Shown: positions 43,612-51,333, numbered from the stretch's first letter. The stretch: 64,000 bases of DNA from Lachnospiraceae bacterium (GCA_028696165.1 JAQVHQ010000002.1:62001-126000); one strand, 5' to 3'. The notes: a model not told the origin generated them from the letters alone. A program made the numbers and translations.

Positions 43612-43806
43612 TCACCCACCTCCCACAAAGCTCACAACTTCCACACTGTCTCCATCCACAAGTACAGTCTCACCATACTGAGCTTTTGGCACAATATCAC
43701 CATTTCGTTCCACAGCAATTCTTGTGATATCATAATTTGTGGATGCAAGATATTCCCTGATACTCTTTCCAGCAATATTTAAATTATCACCATTTACTTT
43801 TACCAC
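43612..43806 (-). CDS. thiS: sulfur-carrier protein ThiS
   Basis: This 64-residue ubiquitin-like protein ends in FVGGG, supplying the glycine tail that ThiF adenylates and that carries the thiocarboxylate sulfur. It is first in the thiamine operon, right after the TPP riboswitch terminator. A third terminal glycine is unusual but keeps the needed Gly-Gly. Confidence 0.92.
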   Translation of the reverse strand: MVKVNGDNLNIAGKSIREYLASTNYDITRIAVERNGDIVPKAQYGETVLVDGDSVEVVSFVGGG

Positions 43807-43838
43807 ATTTTCACCTCCAGACTTTACAATTAGACAAC

Positions 43839-43873
43839 AAAAAAGGAAGCTGCCAAATCTGGTAACTTCCCGT
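43839..43873 (-). terminator. TPP riboswitch expression-platform terminator
   Basis: GGGAAGTTACCAGATTTGGC..GCTTCC-type stem followed by TTTTTT on the minus strand, between the aptamer and thiS. Ligand binding to the aptamer should favour this hairpin. Confidence 0.85.
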
Positions 43874-43889
43874 TAAAAACACACTATGT

Positions 43890-43985
43890 TTAGGCATCCC
43901 TACGTTGGCATTATCCAAATCAGGTTATCGGTCGAAGGTCATACCTTCCTCTCAGCCTGTAATACAAGCTCCCGTCTGTTTAATT
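43890..43985 (-). ncRNA. TPP riboswitch (THI element)
   Basis: On the minus strand the conserved aptamer pieces appear in order: GACGGGAGC, CTGAGAGG, ACCTGATTTGGATAATGCC and AACGTAGGGA. These match the thiamine diphosphate riboswitch consensus. It precedes thiS and the downstream terminator, so thiamine represses the operon by premature termination. Confidence 0.97.
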
Positions 43986-43994
43986 GTTGTTTGC

Positions 43995-44023
43995 ATTATA
44001 CGATATAGTTTCGGGTAATGCAA
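43995..44023 (-). promoter_or_regulatory. promoter of the thiamine operon
   Basis: Minus-strand TTGCAT (44023-44018), 17-bp spacer, TATAAT (44000-43995), directly upstream of the TPP aptamer. Confidence 0.82.
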
Positions 44024-44042
44024 GTGAATTTTTATATATCAT

Positions 44043-44918
44043 TTAATTTTTCGCCACTAATTTTCGAAATCGATTGGCCTTCTCAGCAAATTCCGCTTTT
44101 CTCAAGGAATTATCTCCAGGGTATCCTTCTTCATACATATGAATTAATCTCGAATAAGCTTTTATGGATGGGTGCACATCCGTAATCCGACCATATTGAC
44201 CAATGCGAAATCCGTACAGCTGACGGATATCGTTTTGATATTCATAGGATTCATAATTTTTCTCAGCAATTTCATAATCAAGGAAAAGCGCTTCTTCATA
44301 ATGAAAATCGTAAGCTCTCTTCAGCAATTTGCGTGCTCCCTCTATATCCTGTGCACATGGAGATATCCCCTCCAGCTGATATTTTGCCAACTCGTAAAGT
44401 ACAGCTCCTGCAATCGATTTGCATGGAGTGGTATCTTTATCTGCCACAGAACCCTTAATAGTATACACTGTATTTACAACAAAGTCTTCCGACGTATAGC
44501 ATTCGTATTGTTTGGCTAATCCGGTAAATATCTCATATGCCTCTTGTGTATTTATATCTGTACCATGCCCATAGCGCAGCATACAGGCTTTCTGAAATGT
44601 GCCCAGATCATTAATATTGCTTTTTGATTCCAGATATTCCCATGCCTTTTTATAACAAGCTTCTGCTTCGGCATGGTTCCCGATAATTTCCTCATCAATT
44701 AATTCTCGACGGATACATTCTCCCATCTCAAACCAGGCTAATATATAATCGTTTTCTGAAGCTCTAAAGTAATAATTATATGCTGCATTATAATCTTTTA
44801 ATCGGTATTGGTACTGGCCATATTGAAAAAACTCCTGTGGATTATCCGGCCGATGCTCCTCCCAGGCTATGGTATCTGTAAGGGCTATCGCATGTTCTGC
44901 TTCTGTATATACGCTCAT
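44043..44918 (-). CDS. Sel1/TPR-like helical repeat protein, unknown role
   Basis: This 291-residue cytosolic protein is made of helix-pair repeats. PQEFFQYGQYQYRLKDYNAA and YFRASENDYILAWFEMGECI are typical, and a later AEACYKKAWEYLES and AVLYELAKYQLEGISP follow. Such folds bind other proteins. It lies 22 bp after the 4Fe-4S protein gene with its own AAGGAGAG site, so the two are co-transcribed from the MerR-type promoter at 45816-45846. No catalytic motif is visible. Confidence 0.75.
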   Translation of the reverse strand: MSVYTEAEHAIALTDTIAWEEHRPDNPQEFFQYGQYQYRLKDYNAAYNYYFRASENDYILAWFEMGECIRRELIDEEIIGNHAEAEACYKKAWEYLESKSNINDLGTFQKACMLRYGHGTDINTQEAYEIFTGLAKQYECYTSEDFVVNTVYTIKGSVADKDTTPCKSIAGAVLYELAKYQLEGISPCAQDIEGARKLLKRAYDFHYEEALFLDYEIAEKNYESYEYQNDIRQLYGFRIGQYGRITDVHPSIKAYSRLIHMYEEGYPGDNSLRKAEFAEKANRFRKLVAKN

Positions 44919-44940
44919 ATATCTCTCCTTGTCTTTATCC

Positions 44941-45678
44941 TCAAAATCCTTTCATAGCACAGGGACCCAGCTGACACTGAGGACAACCCTGCTGCCAGTC
45001 ACTTATATTCTTACCTTCCAGGTAGGAATCACACCGGAATTTATCGATAGTTCCATCGGAACATATTGCCCCGGAAGGACATCGCTTTACACATGCCTTG
45101 CATTTTCCTGACTGATAATACAGGCAATATTCATGTTCCGTACGTGGTGTAACAGGCAATTTAGCATCTGTAACAAAAGAGTTTGCTCTTCCCATGCAGC
45201 CCTTCCCGGTTATCAGAAGATGATTTAATCCTATGGTTCCTATTCCGGCAATAACAGCATTGGATTTATGTCCCCATTTTGCAGTTTTTGTTACGTGATC
45301 AAAATTCTCTGTTGGAGGTTCCGTAACTGCCTGATATCCTTTTTTCCGCAATAAATCCGCCGCGCTTTCTGCTATCTGATCCAACAAGTCATTGGTGACC
45401 ATATACGCATCGGAATACATAGATGATGTCAGCTTTCCATTATTCATATCATCATAAATCAGTTTTGAATAAGGAAGAAATACTACTATTACAGTCTTTG
45501 CTCCCTTAAGCATCTGAGTCGGATGAATCTGAGGGTTTCCAATTATATCATCCAGCTGATTATACAGTTCATCCTCAGCACTGGCATAACCAATCACTGG
45601 TTCTCTGTAGTATTCTGCTTTTTCATGGCTTGTTACCATGGTGTTGATTAACTCCTGAATCTCTTCATTTAATTTCAT
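44941..45678 (-). CDS. epoxyqueuosine-reductase-like 4Fe-4S protein
   Basis: This 245-residue protein resembles the QueG-related ferredoxin family. It has a central AGIGTIGLNHLLITGKGCMGR segment (split: AGIGTIGLNHLLITGKG and CMGRANSFV), then cysteine motifs CKACVKRCPSGAI and CPQCQLGPC for iron-sulfur clusters. It is shorter than true QueG (about 380 residues) and lacks the C-terminal HEAT repeat part. A role in queuosine is doubtful, and many Clostridia have such short paralogues of unknown function. It has a MerR-type promoter and a long leader hairpin. Confidence 0.78.
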   Translation of the reverse strand: MKLNEEIQELINTMVTSHEKAEYYREPVIGYASAEDELYNQLDDIIGNPQIHPTQMLKGAKTVIVVFLPYSKLIYDDMNNGKLTSSMYSDAYMVTNDLLDQIAESAADLLRKKGYQAVTEPPTENFDHVTKTAKWGHKSNAVIAGIGTIGLNHLLITGKGCMGRANSFVTDAKLPVTPRTEHEYCLYYQSGKCKACVKRCPSGAICSDGTIDKFRCDSYLEGKNISDWQQGCPQCQLGPCAMKGF

Positions 45679-45706
45679 CTGGCTTGTACTCTCCCTGATT
45701 TAATGT

Positions 45707-45746
45707 CACAAAGGCGTGTATCCGTAACCGGATACACGCCTTTGTG
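45707..45746 (-). promoter_or_regulatory. 18-bp perfect leader hairpin upstream of the 4Fe-4S protein gene
   Basis: CACAAAGGCGTGTATCCG and its exact complement around a 4-nt loop. It lies between the MerR-type promoter and the start codon. No long T-run follows, so it may be a stabilising or blocking structure, not a classic terminator. Confidence 0.7.
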
Positions 45747-45815
45747 TTGCCAATCTTTCAAGAATAGATCTTCTGATTCTATCTCTTTTGATGGTATTTA
45801 AATTATATTGTATTA

Positions 45816-45846
45816 AATATATACTCTATATTTGATATAGAGTCAA
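45816..45846 (-). promoter_or_regulatory. MerR-type promoter for the 4Fe-4S / Sel1-like genes
   Basis: Minus-strand TTGACT (45846-45841), 19-bp spacer CTATATCAAATATAGAGTA, TATATT (45821-45816). The spacer is almost identical to that of the M20 peptidase promoter. Confidence 0.78.
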
Positions 45847-45891
45847 GTCTTTTCCGTTCCTCTCTCATTTTCTGATTTAGATGTGAATTCC

Positions 45892-46332
45892 TCAATCATT
45901 CTTTTTACATATATTTTGATACTTTTTTTCTAATCGCTCACCTACCACATTGAAATCTTTCACATCCTCGTTTTCAGCCTGCTTTAAGCCGTCCCGAATA
46001 TGATCAATATCATCTACGCTTTGCACAAACGGGAAATCATCAACTAACTTCAAGTCCATTTCCATCATACTCAATATTCTACTGGCTGTACCGGAAGGAT
46101 GATTAGTCCCTGCTTCCCATGCTTCTACTGTTTTTACAGAAACTCCCATATAATCAGCAAATACTTTTTGAGAAAACCCTGTATTTTTACGAATCTTCTT
46201 AATCTCATCTGCATTATACTCTTTAACAGGAATTACAGTAACTATTCGCCTGTTTAACCTTTTTCCAGTACCCTTAGCATCCTCCACTGCTTCATTAAGT
46301 CCTGCCATGATACTATTATATAAGTCACTCAT
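45892..46332 (-). CDS. helix-turn-helix antitoxin-like regulator (HigA/NadS type)
   Basis: The protein is 146 residues from the ATG at 46332, which has GGAGGTG upstream; a TTG six codons earlier lies inside that site. The Xre-type DNA-binding region is ADEIKKIRKNTGFSQKVFAD, then YMGVSVKTVEAWEAGTNHPS (about residues 46-85). This pattern matches antitoxins paired with RelE/HigB-type toxins. It follows a disrupted toxin gene (46347-46619). It is intact, so it probably still represses the upstream CCCTAT..ATAGGG promoter. Confidence 0.85.
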   Translation of the reverse strand: MSDLYNSIMAGLNEAVEDAKGTGKRLNRRIVTVIPVKEYNADEIKKIRKNTGFSQKVFADYMGVSVKTVEAWEAGTNHPSGTASRILSMMEMDLKLVDDFPFVQSVDDIDHIRDGLKQAENEDVKDFNVVGERLEKKYQNICKKND

Positions 46333-46346
46333 TCCGTTCACCTCCT

Positions 46347-46619
46347 TCAAAGACTTTTCTCTAATACTTCTATCAGCTGTTTAATCTTACTTTTTTCCGA
46401 ATCTGTAAGATTTTCTTAAATCCACATAATAAACTCTTGTTCCACCTCTTTTTCCCAGATTTTTCAGTGAAAAATGTATTTTTCGTAGATTTCCAGTTCC
46501 TGGAACAACAACTCCAGCTTTAGGGTTTTTCAGAATTTCTAATTCAAGCCTTCTTAGTTCATCATCATCTAATCCCATAGTTTAGTAAACTCAGATGTTG
46601 GAATAAAAGTTCTTATCAT
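46347..46619 (-). pseudogene. disrupted RelE/HigB-type toxin gene
   Basis: Three reading frames together encode the family. Frame A from the ATG at 46619 reads MIRTFIPTSEFTKLW and then stops. Frame B covers GLDDDELRRLELEILKNP, PGTGNLRKIHF and GKRGGTRVYYVDL. Frame C reads NLTDSEKSKIKQLIEVLEKS and ends in TGA at 46347, overlapping the antitoxin's ribosome-binding site. The segment normally between VYYVDL and the C-terminal helix, including catalytic-face strands, is missing. So at least two small deletions inactivated the toxin. The longest single frame (46387-46578, 63 codons) is only its middle. Confidence 0.85.
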
Positions 46620-46635
46620 TTGTATTCCTTTCTTA

Positions 46636-46664
46636 AGTATATACCCTATCAAATAGGGCGTCAA
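46636..46664 (-). promoter_or_regulatory. toxin-antitoxin promoter with operator dyad
   Basis: Minus-strand TTGACG (46664-46659), 17-bp spacer that contains CCCTATTTGATAGGG, TATACT (46641-46636). The dyad inside the spacer is where an antitoxin repressor would bind. Confidence 0.75.
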
Positions 46665-46670
46665 TATTTT

Positions 46671-48095
46671 TTATAAATTCATATACTTAAATTTCACATC
46701 AGCAAACATCACCTCATCCCCCTCCGCTAACTCAACCTCCATATCCCCAACCAGCTCTTTTCCATTTACAAATGTTCCATTTCTGGAATTCATATCCATA
46801 ATTATCCACTTCCCATTCTGCCTCCTGATTTTTGCATGTATACGGCTAATTGTTGGTATTTCTATCACTTCATCCACAGTCTCCGCCAGTTTCCCTATAA
46901 GGGTAACCTCTTTGTTGAGCATAATATCCGGCATGCTTTCTCCTTCCATGCACTTCAATTTAGCACCCCTTCTAATGGGAAAATCCGACAAAAATATTGT
47001 TTCCTCGCTATCCTTATTCTCCTCCATAATTTCCTTCCAACGCTCTATTCCATTGACCGGTTGGTCTTTTTCTTGAACGGGATATTCCTCTTGATCATAA
47101 GAATATTTTTCTTTCTTATAAGTCGATTTCTCTCTGTTATCATCATCTTCTGACTCTTCCAGTTGCTTATCTGCATAGAATTCATCGGTCTCTTTCTCCT
47201 TTGCTTTCTTTTTTATCCTATTGCTTAAGGTAGAAATAACAGTTATAAGTACCGTTGCCCCTACGCCTGCACCTACAATAATTCCTGGTGTTATGTAGTA
47301 CTTTACCGGACTGCTCAGCAGCAAAAAGACAGCTGCAAAGACTATTCCTCCAATCAGTAATGATTTTAAGAGTTCCACAAACACGGGTGTCTTCCTTGCT
47401 TTCTCTTGTTCTTCTTCAAACAATATGTCTAGCTGTTCTTCCCTGGTCGCCTCTGCCTTCTCCTCCCACGGAAGTTCTGCCTTCATTTTCCGGGATGCTC
47501 GATTTTCCGGCAACGATTCTCCATATAATTCCTCTTTTGTCAGCTTAGTTGTTCCCTGCTCATATAGCCATTCCTTTATTTGAGTGAAAGTATAATAATC
47601 CACTGCACATTTTCTATAGACACCATAACTTAAAAGCACTGCTTTTTCATCTCTGTGATCTGCTTTTGTCAACACATACTCCATCAGAGAAACAAAAGAT
47701 TTCTGAATCTCATCATATTCATAGGGAAGAATACAGAAATAGATAGTCTTTGTCTCTATTTCCTGAAATATATACTGCGGCAGCAAAAGAAGCTGTGAAC
47801 CCTTTAATAAATAGTCCTCCATCTGTTCTAACACCTGAATAATCGACAAAATAAGTGTCTGTATAATATTCTCATCCATCATTTTATTCTCATATAATGT
47901 CTCAAGATTTTGTCTGGAAGTAATCTCATAACACAACTTTTTCTGGTTATCCATCGTCTGCATCTGACAGGTCAGCGCTCCCTGTATTTGATTATGCAGC
48001 AGCATCTGACAGGTATAATCTTCCACTTTTTGCGATTCTTCCAGATTTAATACCAGGAAATTATGATTCCACTCTTTTTTGTATTCTATATCCAT
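46671..48095 (-). CDS. FHA-domain protein of the Tad cluster (DUF6382-like N-terminus)
   Basis: This 474-residue protein has an N-terminal globular domain of about 200 residues of the DUF6382 type, paired membrane segments (about residues 246-292: LLIGGIVFAAVFLLL and IIVGAGVGATVLITVI), a charged linker rich in Glu and Lys, and a C-terminal FHA domain with ISRIHAKIRRQ and NSRNGTFVNG (about 415-440). FHA domains bind phosphothreonine, suggesting control by a Ser/Thr kinase not seen in the window. It is the last gene of the Tad cluster, 3 bp after a TadE-like gene. Confidence 0.82.
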   Translation of the reverse strand: MDIEYKKEWNHNFLVLNLEESQKVEDYTCQMLLHNQIQGALTCQMQTMDNQKKLCYEITSRQNLETLYENKMMDENIIQTLILSIIQVLEQMEDYLLKGSQLLLLPQYIFQEIETKTIYFCILPYEYDEIQKSFVSLMEYVLTKADHRDEKAVLLSYGVYRKCAVDYYTFTQIKEWLYEQGTTKLTKEELYGESLPENRASRKMKAELPWEEKAEATREEQLDILFEEEQEKARKTPVFVELLKSLLIGGIVFAAVFLLLSSPVKYYITPGIIVGAGVGATVLITVISTLSNRIKKKAKEKETDEFYADKQLEESEDDDNREKSTYKKEKYSYDQEEYPVQEKDQPVNGIERWKEIMEENKDSEETIFLSDFPIRRGAKLKCMEGESMPDIMLNKEVTLIGKLAETVDEVIEIPTISRIHAKIRRQNGKWIIMDMNSRNGTFVNGKELVGDMEVELAEGDEVMFADVKFKYMNL

Positions 48096-48098
48096 ATC

Positions 48099-48506
48099 TT
48101 AGTCCATCCCTAACGCACGGTATTTTCTTATAAACACAACCGGCTTGATAATTCTACTCTCTGCCTTGGCCTCTAAATCCCAATGAAAACCACCCCATAC
48201 AGCTATCGTTGAGCTGGTAAATTCTACTTGCACTTTTTGTTTATCTCCAGAAACCTCATAGTTTGTATTAATCTCACCCAACAAATCTATGTTTTCCAGA
48301 TTCTGCGCTTTTTCTTCCGCTTCTCTTAGTCCATCCTGATTTCTTCTTACTGCCGCCAGCGAGCCGTCTATGGCGGATTCATATGCCGCTGCTGTAAACC
48401 AGCATTGGTTATGAATATGAAAGTCCAGATAGAGCAGCCCTATTATCACATAAAGGATAATCGGCATAAGCAGCGCACACTCCACTGTAAAACTTGCCTT
48501 TTTCAT
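48099..48506 (-). CDS. TadE-like pilus assembly pseudopilin
   Basis: The protein is 135 residues from the ATG at 48506, with GGAGGG upstream and a 4-bp overlap with the prepilin peptidase gene. It starts KKASFTVECALLMPIILYVI, the basic leader plus Glu plus hydrophobic helix of TadE/pseudopilin proteins processed by a prepilin peptidase. The rest is a periplasm-type domain exported across the membrane. It likely forms part of the Tad pilus base or its minor subunits. Confidence 0.82.
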   Translation of the reverse strand: MKKASFTVECALLMPIILYVIIGLLYLDFHIHNQCWFTAAAYESAIDGSLAAVRRNQDGLREAEEKAQNLENIDLLGEINTNYEVSGDKQKVQVEFTSSTIAVWGGFHWDLEAKAESRIIKPVVFIRKYRALGMD

Positions 48507-48925
48507 AAGAAAATCCCTCCACAAAGTCCCACCAGCAAAAATGGCAAAAATGGAATTTCTTTATCTCTTGGCACTTTTTTTATCACCAGTAGCCCCAGTG
48601 CATATACCGCTGAAAGCAGCAGCGCAACAGATAACATCTGCACTATATTCCAAATTCCCACATACCAGCCCAACATCGCCACTCCCCACCCGTCTCCGTA
48701 TCCAATCTTCTCTCGAGTCAAATAGCTAATAACAAGTAATATCACACCCGGAACTACACCCGCGGCCAATACCATCCACGAAAAACTTTCATATAGAAAC
48801 TGCAATGGAATTCTTACAATGAATCCAACCAGGCAGATTCTACAGGGTATCTTCCTTCTCCATACATCCCAAATACTCAACAAAATCATGATACTCCCTG
48901 CCACTGCCCATTCTATTTTTTCCAT
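48503..48925 (-). CDS. prepilin peptidase, second copy
   Basis: This 140-residue membrane protein has the two aspartates of A24 aspartyl prepilin peptidases, in SIWDVWRRKIP and IGYGDGWG (GxGD). It cleaves the leader of Flp or TadE-type prepilins at the cytoplasmic membrane face. A second prepilin peptidase gene lies at 56691-57200. This short copy overlaps the TadE-like gene, suggesting that each enzyme handles its own set of prepilins. Confidence 0.88.
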   Translation of the reverse strand: MEKIEWAVAGSIMILLSIWDVWRRKIPCRICLVGFIVRIPLQFLYESFSWMVLAAGVVPGVILLVISYLTREKIGYGDGWGVAMLGWYVGIWNIVQMLSVALLLSAVYALGLLVIKKVPRDKEIPFLPFLLVGLCGGIFL

Positions 48926-49535
48926 GTTTTTATCCTCACTTATTCTGTCTATTTTACATTTTCGGTGTTATATATTGGCCTCCGGTATTTATATTTGTAT
49001 GCAGCAGATACTCACTTCTAAGTACCTATTTTTTCTACATTTACGTATCATATGACACTTTCTTACTTTTGGATACGTATCTCACTCTCACTTTTACGTA
49101 TCATATAGAGCGTTCTTGCTTTTGGATACGTACTCTTCTCTCACTTTTACGTATCATATAGAGCGTTCTTGCTTTTGGATACGTACTTTGCTCTCACTTT
49201 TACGTATCATATAGAGCATTCTTGCTTTTGGATACGTACTTTGCTCTCACTCTTACGTATCATATGGCACTTTCTTACTTTTGGATACGTACTCTGTTCC
49301 TTTTTTTACGTATCATATGGTACTTTCTTGCCTCTGGATACGTACTTGTCTCTCATTTTTACATATTACATGGAGTGTTCTTGCTTCCGCGTATGTATTT
49401 ATCTCTATCCTCAGTATTATCTTCATATACTGGCTAGATCTACTTCCATATTCCAGATTTTTCTAATTTCAGGTATTTTTAATTTCCAGATTCTTCATTT
49501 CATCCACGTTCTTCATTTCATCCATGCTCTTCATT
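48926..49535. other. repeat-filled gap inside the Tad cluster
   Basis: About 610 bp between the prepilin peptidase and the TadE-like gene. It is mostly the 53-bp tandem array (49039-49400) followed by 18-bp repeats at the right edge. Plus-strand frames through it are artefacts of repetition. No ribosome-binding site and start were found. Confidence 0.7.
49039..49400. repeat. 53-bp tandem repeat, about seven copies
   Basis: The unit contains TTTTACGTATCATATAGAGC, then GTTCTTGCTTTTGGATACGT, then ACTTTGCTCTCAC. Copies begin near 49039, 49092, 49145, 49199, 49252, 49305 and 49357; the last is degenerate. Each copy holds TACGTATC and GATACGTA, an inverted pair that can form an 8-bp hairpin with a loop of about 23 nt. 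So the array is a row of identical hairpins. Confidence 0.9.
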
Positions 49536-49565
49536 TCATCCATGCTCTTCATTTCCTCCATGCTC
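49494..49565. repeat. 18-bp tandem repeat spanning a stop codon
   Basis: Four units of TTCATTTCATCCATGCTC (one with CCACGTTC, one with TTTCCTCC). Two of the units lie in or across the 3' end of the TadE-like gene. One base change (C to A on this strand) turns a GGA codon into the TGA stop. Confidence 0.85.
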
Positions 49566-50471
49566 TCCACCACATCTTGAACACACAGATAAGTTATCCA
49601 CACTGCTTTTCTCTACCAGCCGGGTTGTCCTCTTTAATCCACTGCAATTACGATCTGAATGATAGCTAGTCCCTTTTTCAGTTATGTAAACCACATCAAA
49701 TGCACCATGTCCTTTACCACACTTATCACAAGTTGTATACTTCTGCCCATATGCGTTCGTCATATACGGAACAGCACCCAGTGTAGACTCATGAATTGAT
49801 AGTTTTAAATACGTACATGAGCTATCGGTGTGATACACACTTTCATTGTCTGTGACATACACCATTTCTTCCGTTGGCTCTTCTTCCCCATTTACTTCAC
49901 TGCCTCCATGATATCCAGTCCATACATGAACTCTTGCGCTGCACCAATATTTGACTGCAGGAAGCGGCGCAATTTTAACAGGAAGGTTGTAACTCTTTTG
50001 ATGACCTAAATCTATAATCCCATCACCTGAACTTTCGCCTCCCACATAGGCATACATTCCCAGTTCTTTTGCTTTTTCAGCCAGTTTTACGCTATCTGAC
50101 ACTTGCAGCTTCACCGCATTCATGAAACATATAATTGTTATAATTCCCAGAAAGAACAGAGGTAATACCAGGGCTGTTTCTACCGTAAGACTTGCTCTTA
50201 CCTCACACAATTTTGTTTCCCTCAAAACAGATGAATTCTTCCTTCTCTGGCTATATGAAGATGTTTCTTCCAAGGTGCATAAGGATGCTCTTTCCCGAGC
50301 TGTATTGGAATCCGCTCTGGGGGGAGCCGGATTCTGTTTTAGAAGAGAGTGGGGTTTTATTATTTTTTTATACAGCTTAGAAAAGAACATCCTTATACAT
50401 CCTGGACTTATACACCTTGAGCTTATACATCCAGAACTCATCTCTCCGGTTGTCCTACATATCATATCCAT
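49536..50471 (-). CDS. TadE-like protein with repeated zinc-ribbon-like C-terminal domain
   Basis: A 311-residue frame. The core begins near residue 90: RASLTVETALVLPLFFLGII, a TadE/pseudopilin helix. The first 90 residues are low-complexity and repetitive, and the real start may be internal. The exported part ends in two copies of a motif of about 50 residues, Y-V/I-T-x-YH-T/S-D-x-x-C, followed by CDKC or CSRC plus Gly. That arrangement of His and three Cys suggests metal binding. The last residues (EHGGNEEHG) come from the 18-bp repeat. It overlaps the DUF5702-like gene by 17 bp. Confidence 0.7.
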   Translation of the reverse strand: MDMICRTTGEMSSGCISSRCISPGCIRMFFSKLYKKIIKPHSLLKQNPAPPRADSNTARERASLCTLEETSSYSQRRKNSSVLRETKLCEVRASLTVETALVLPLFFLGIITIICFMNAVKLQVSDSVKLAEKAKELGMYAYVGGESSGDGIIDLGHQKSYNLPVKIAPLPAVKYWCSARVHVWTGYHGGSEVNGEEEPTEEMVYVTDNESVYHTDSSCTYLKLSIHESTLGAVPYMTNAYGQKYTTCDKCGKGHGAFDVVYITEKGTSYHSDRNCSGLKRTTRLVEKSSVDNLSVCSRCGGEHGGNEEHG

Positions 50472-51300
50472 ATCCTCTCACAATCTCATAATTGCGTTTG
50501 CTCTCTGCCTGTACATTCAAAAACACCTCTGCATAAACCAGGCATGCATCAATTGAAAATTCTGGTCTTGCATACTTTACTCTTATGGTATTTTCCACAA
50601 TATCCATGGTTCGCTGCGCAATCTCTGTTTTGTTTTCTTTTGCCAGAAGCAGTCGCAAATATTCTGAATAGTTCATTCCGTTTTCTGTACTTTTTCTATC
50701 CTGATCCAGATGTTCTGCAATGGACGCAAGGTTCTCCAGTGACAGCTGCCAGGATTGAGTACTTTTTATCAATGGAATCTTCCCACCGTCCAACAGTTCC
50801 CGGACATCCAGAATACTTTCTCCATACGCCCAGCATGCCAGTAATGCTAACTGTACTGCCGGAGCTACAACCGGAAGTCCGATTGCTGCACAAATTATCT
50901 GTGCCATAGTATTGACAGCTTCTCTCTTAGCTCCATCCTGATATAAATAAGCCAGATTGGAAGCTTCTCTGATGAGCAAAAGCTGTTTTACTACTCCTTC
51001 CAGATTTTCCTTATCAGAACCTTTCCCCTGAAGAATATATTCGATTTGATAATCTAGTCCTCCTGCCGGAGTACCTGTATAATTACCGCACATATCAAGT
51101 AAATATTCTTGAAACATAAGATTAGAAGTGACTGAATCTATATCCATGTCCAGGGAATATTCACCCATCCCCTGAGCCAGACTCCTATGTGATGGCAATG
51201 AAGTTACTTCAACTGACTTACTAGATACCACACCACCCGGTACTACCACCCCTAAGATTCCCAGCTTTTTAATCTGTTTAATTACTTCAATGGGATTCAC
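50455..51300 (-). CDS. C-terminal part of a DUF5702-like Tad protein separated by an in-frame amber codon
   Basis: These 281 codons continue the frame of 51334-51960 after a TAG at 51334-51336; the 11 codons between (EVNTTEVPLDF) are also in frame. The GTG at 51300 has no good ribosome-binding site, so independent translation is doubtful. The sequence (NPIEVIKQIKKLGILGVVVP; LLACWAYGESILDV) matches the middle and end of DUF5702-type proteins, which sit in Tad clusters. Either the gene is inactivated, or the stop is read through, or there is an assembly error. Confidence 0.65.
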   Translation of the reverse strand: MNPIEVIKQIKKLGILGVVVPGGVVSSKSVEVTSLPSHRSLAQGMGEYSLDMDIDSVTSNLMFQEYLLDMCGNYTGTPAGGLDYQIEYILQGKGSDKENLEGVVKQLLLIREASNLAYLYQDGAKREAVNTMAQIICAAIGLPVVAPAVQLALLACWAYGESILDVRELLDGGKIPLIKSTQSWQLSLENLASIAEHLDQDRKSTENGMNYSEYLRLLLAKENKTEIAQRTMDIVENTIRVKYARPEFSIDACLVYAEVFLNVQAESKRNYEIVRGYGYDM

Positions 51301-51333
51301 AAAATCCAGAGGTACCTCAGTTGTATTGACTTC

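Noticed and set aside
49039-49400. Possible CRISPR array
   Set aside because: The repeat unit is 53 bp without variable spacers of constant length; only a few bases vary between units, and no cas genes are near.
49169-49669. 166-residue plus-strand frame over the tandem repeats
   Set aside because: It is made of repeat translation, lacks a ribosome-binding site and runs antisense to the TadE-like gene.
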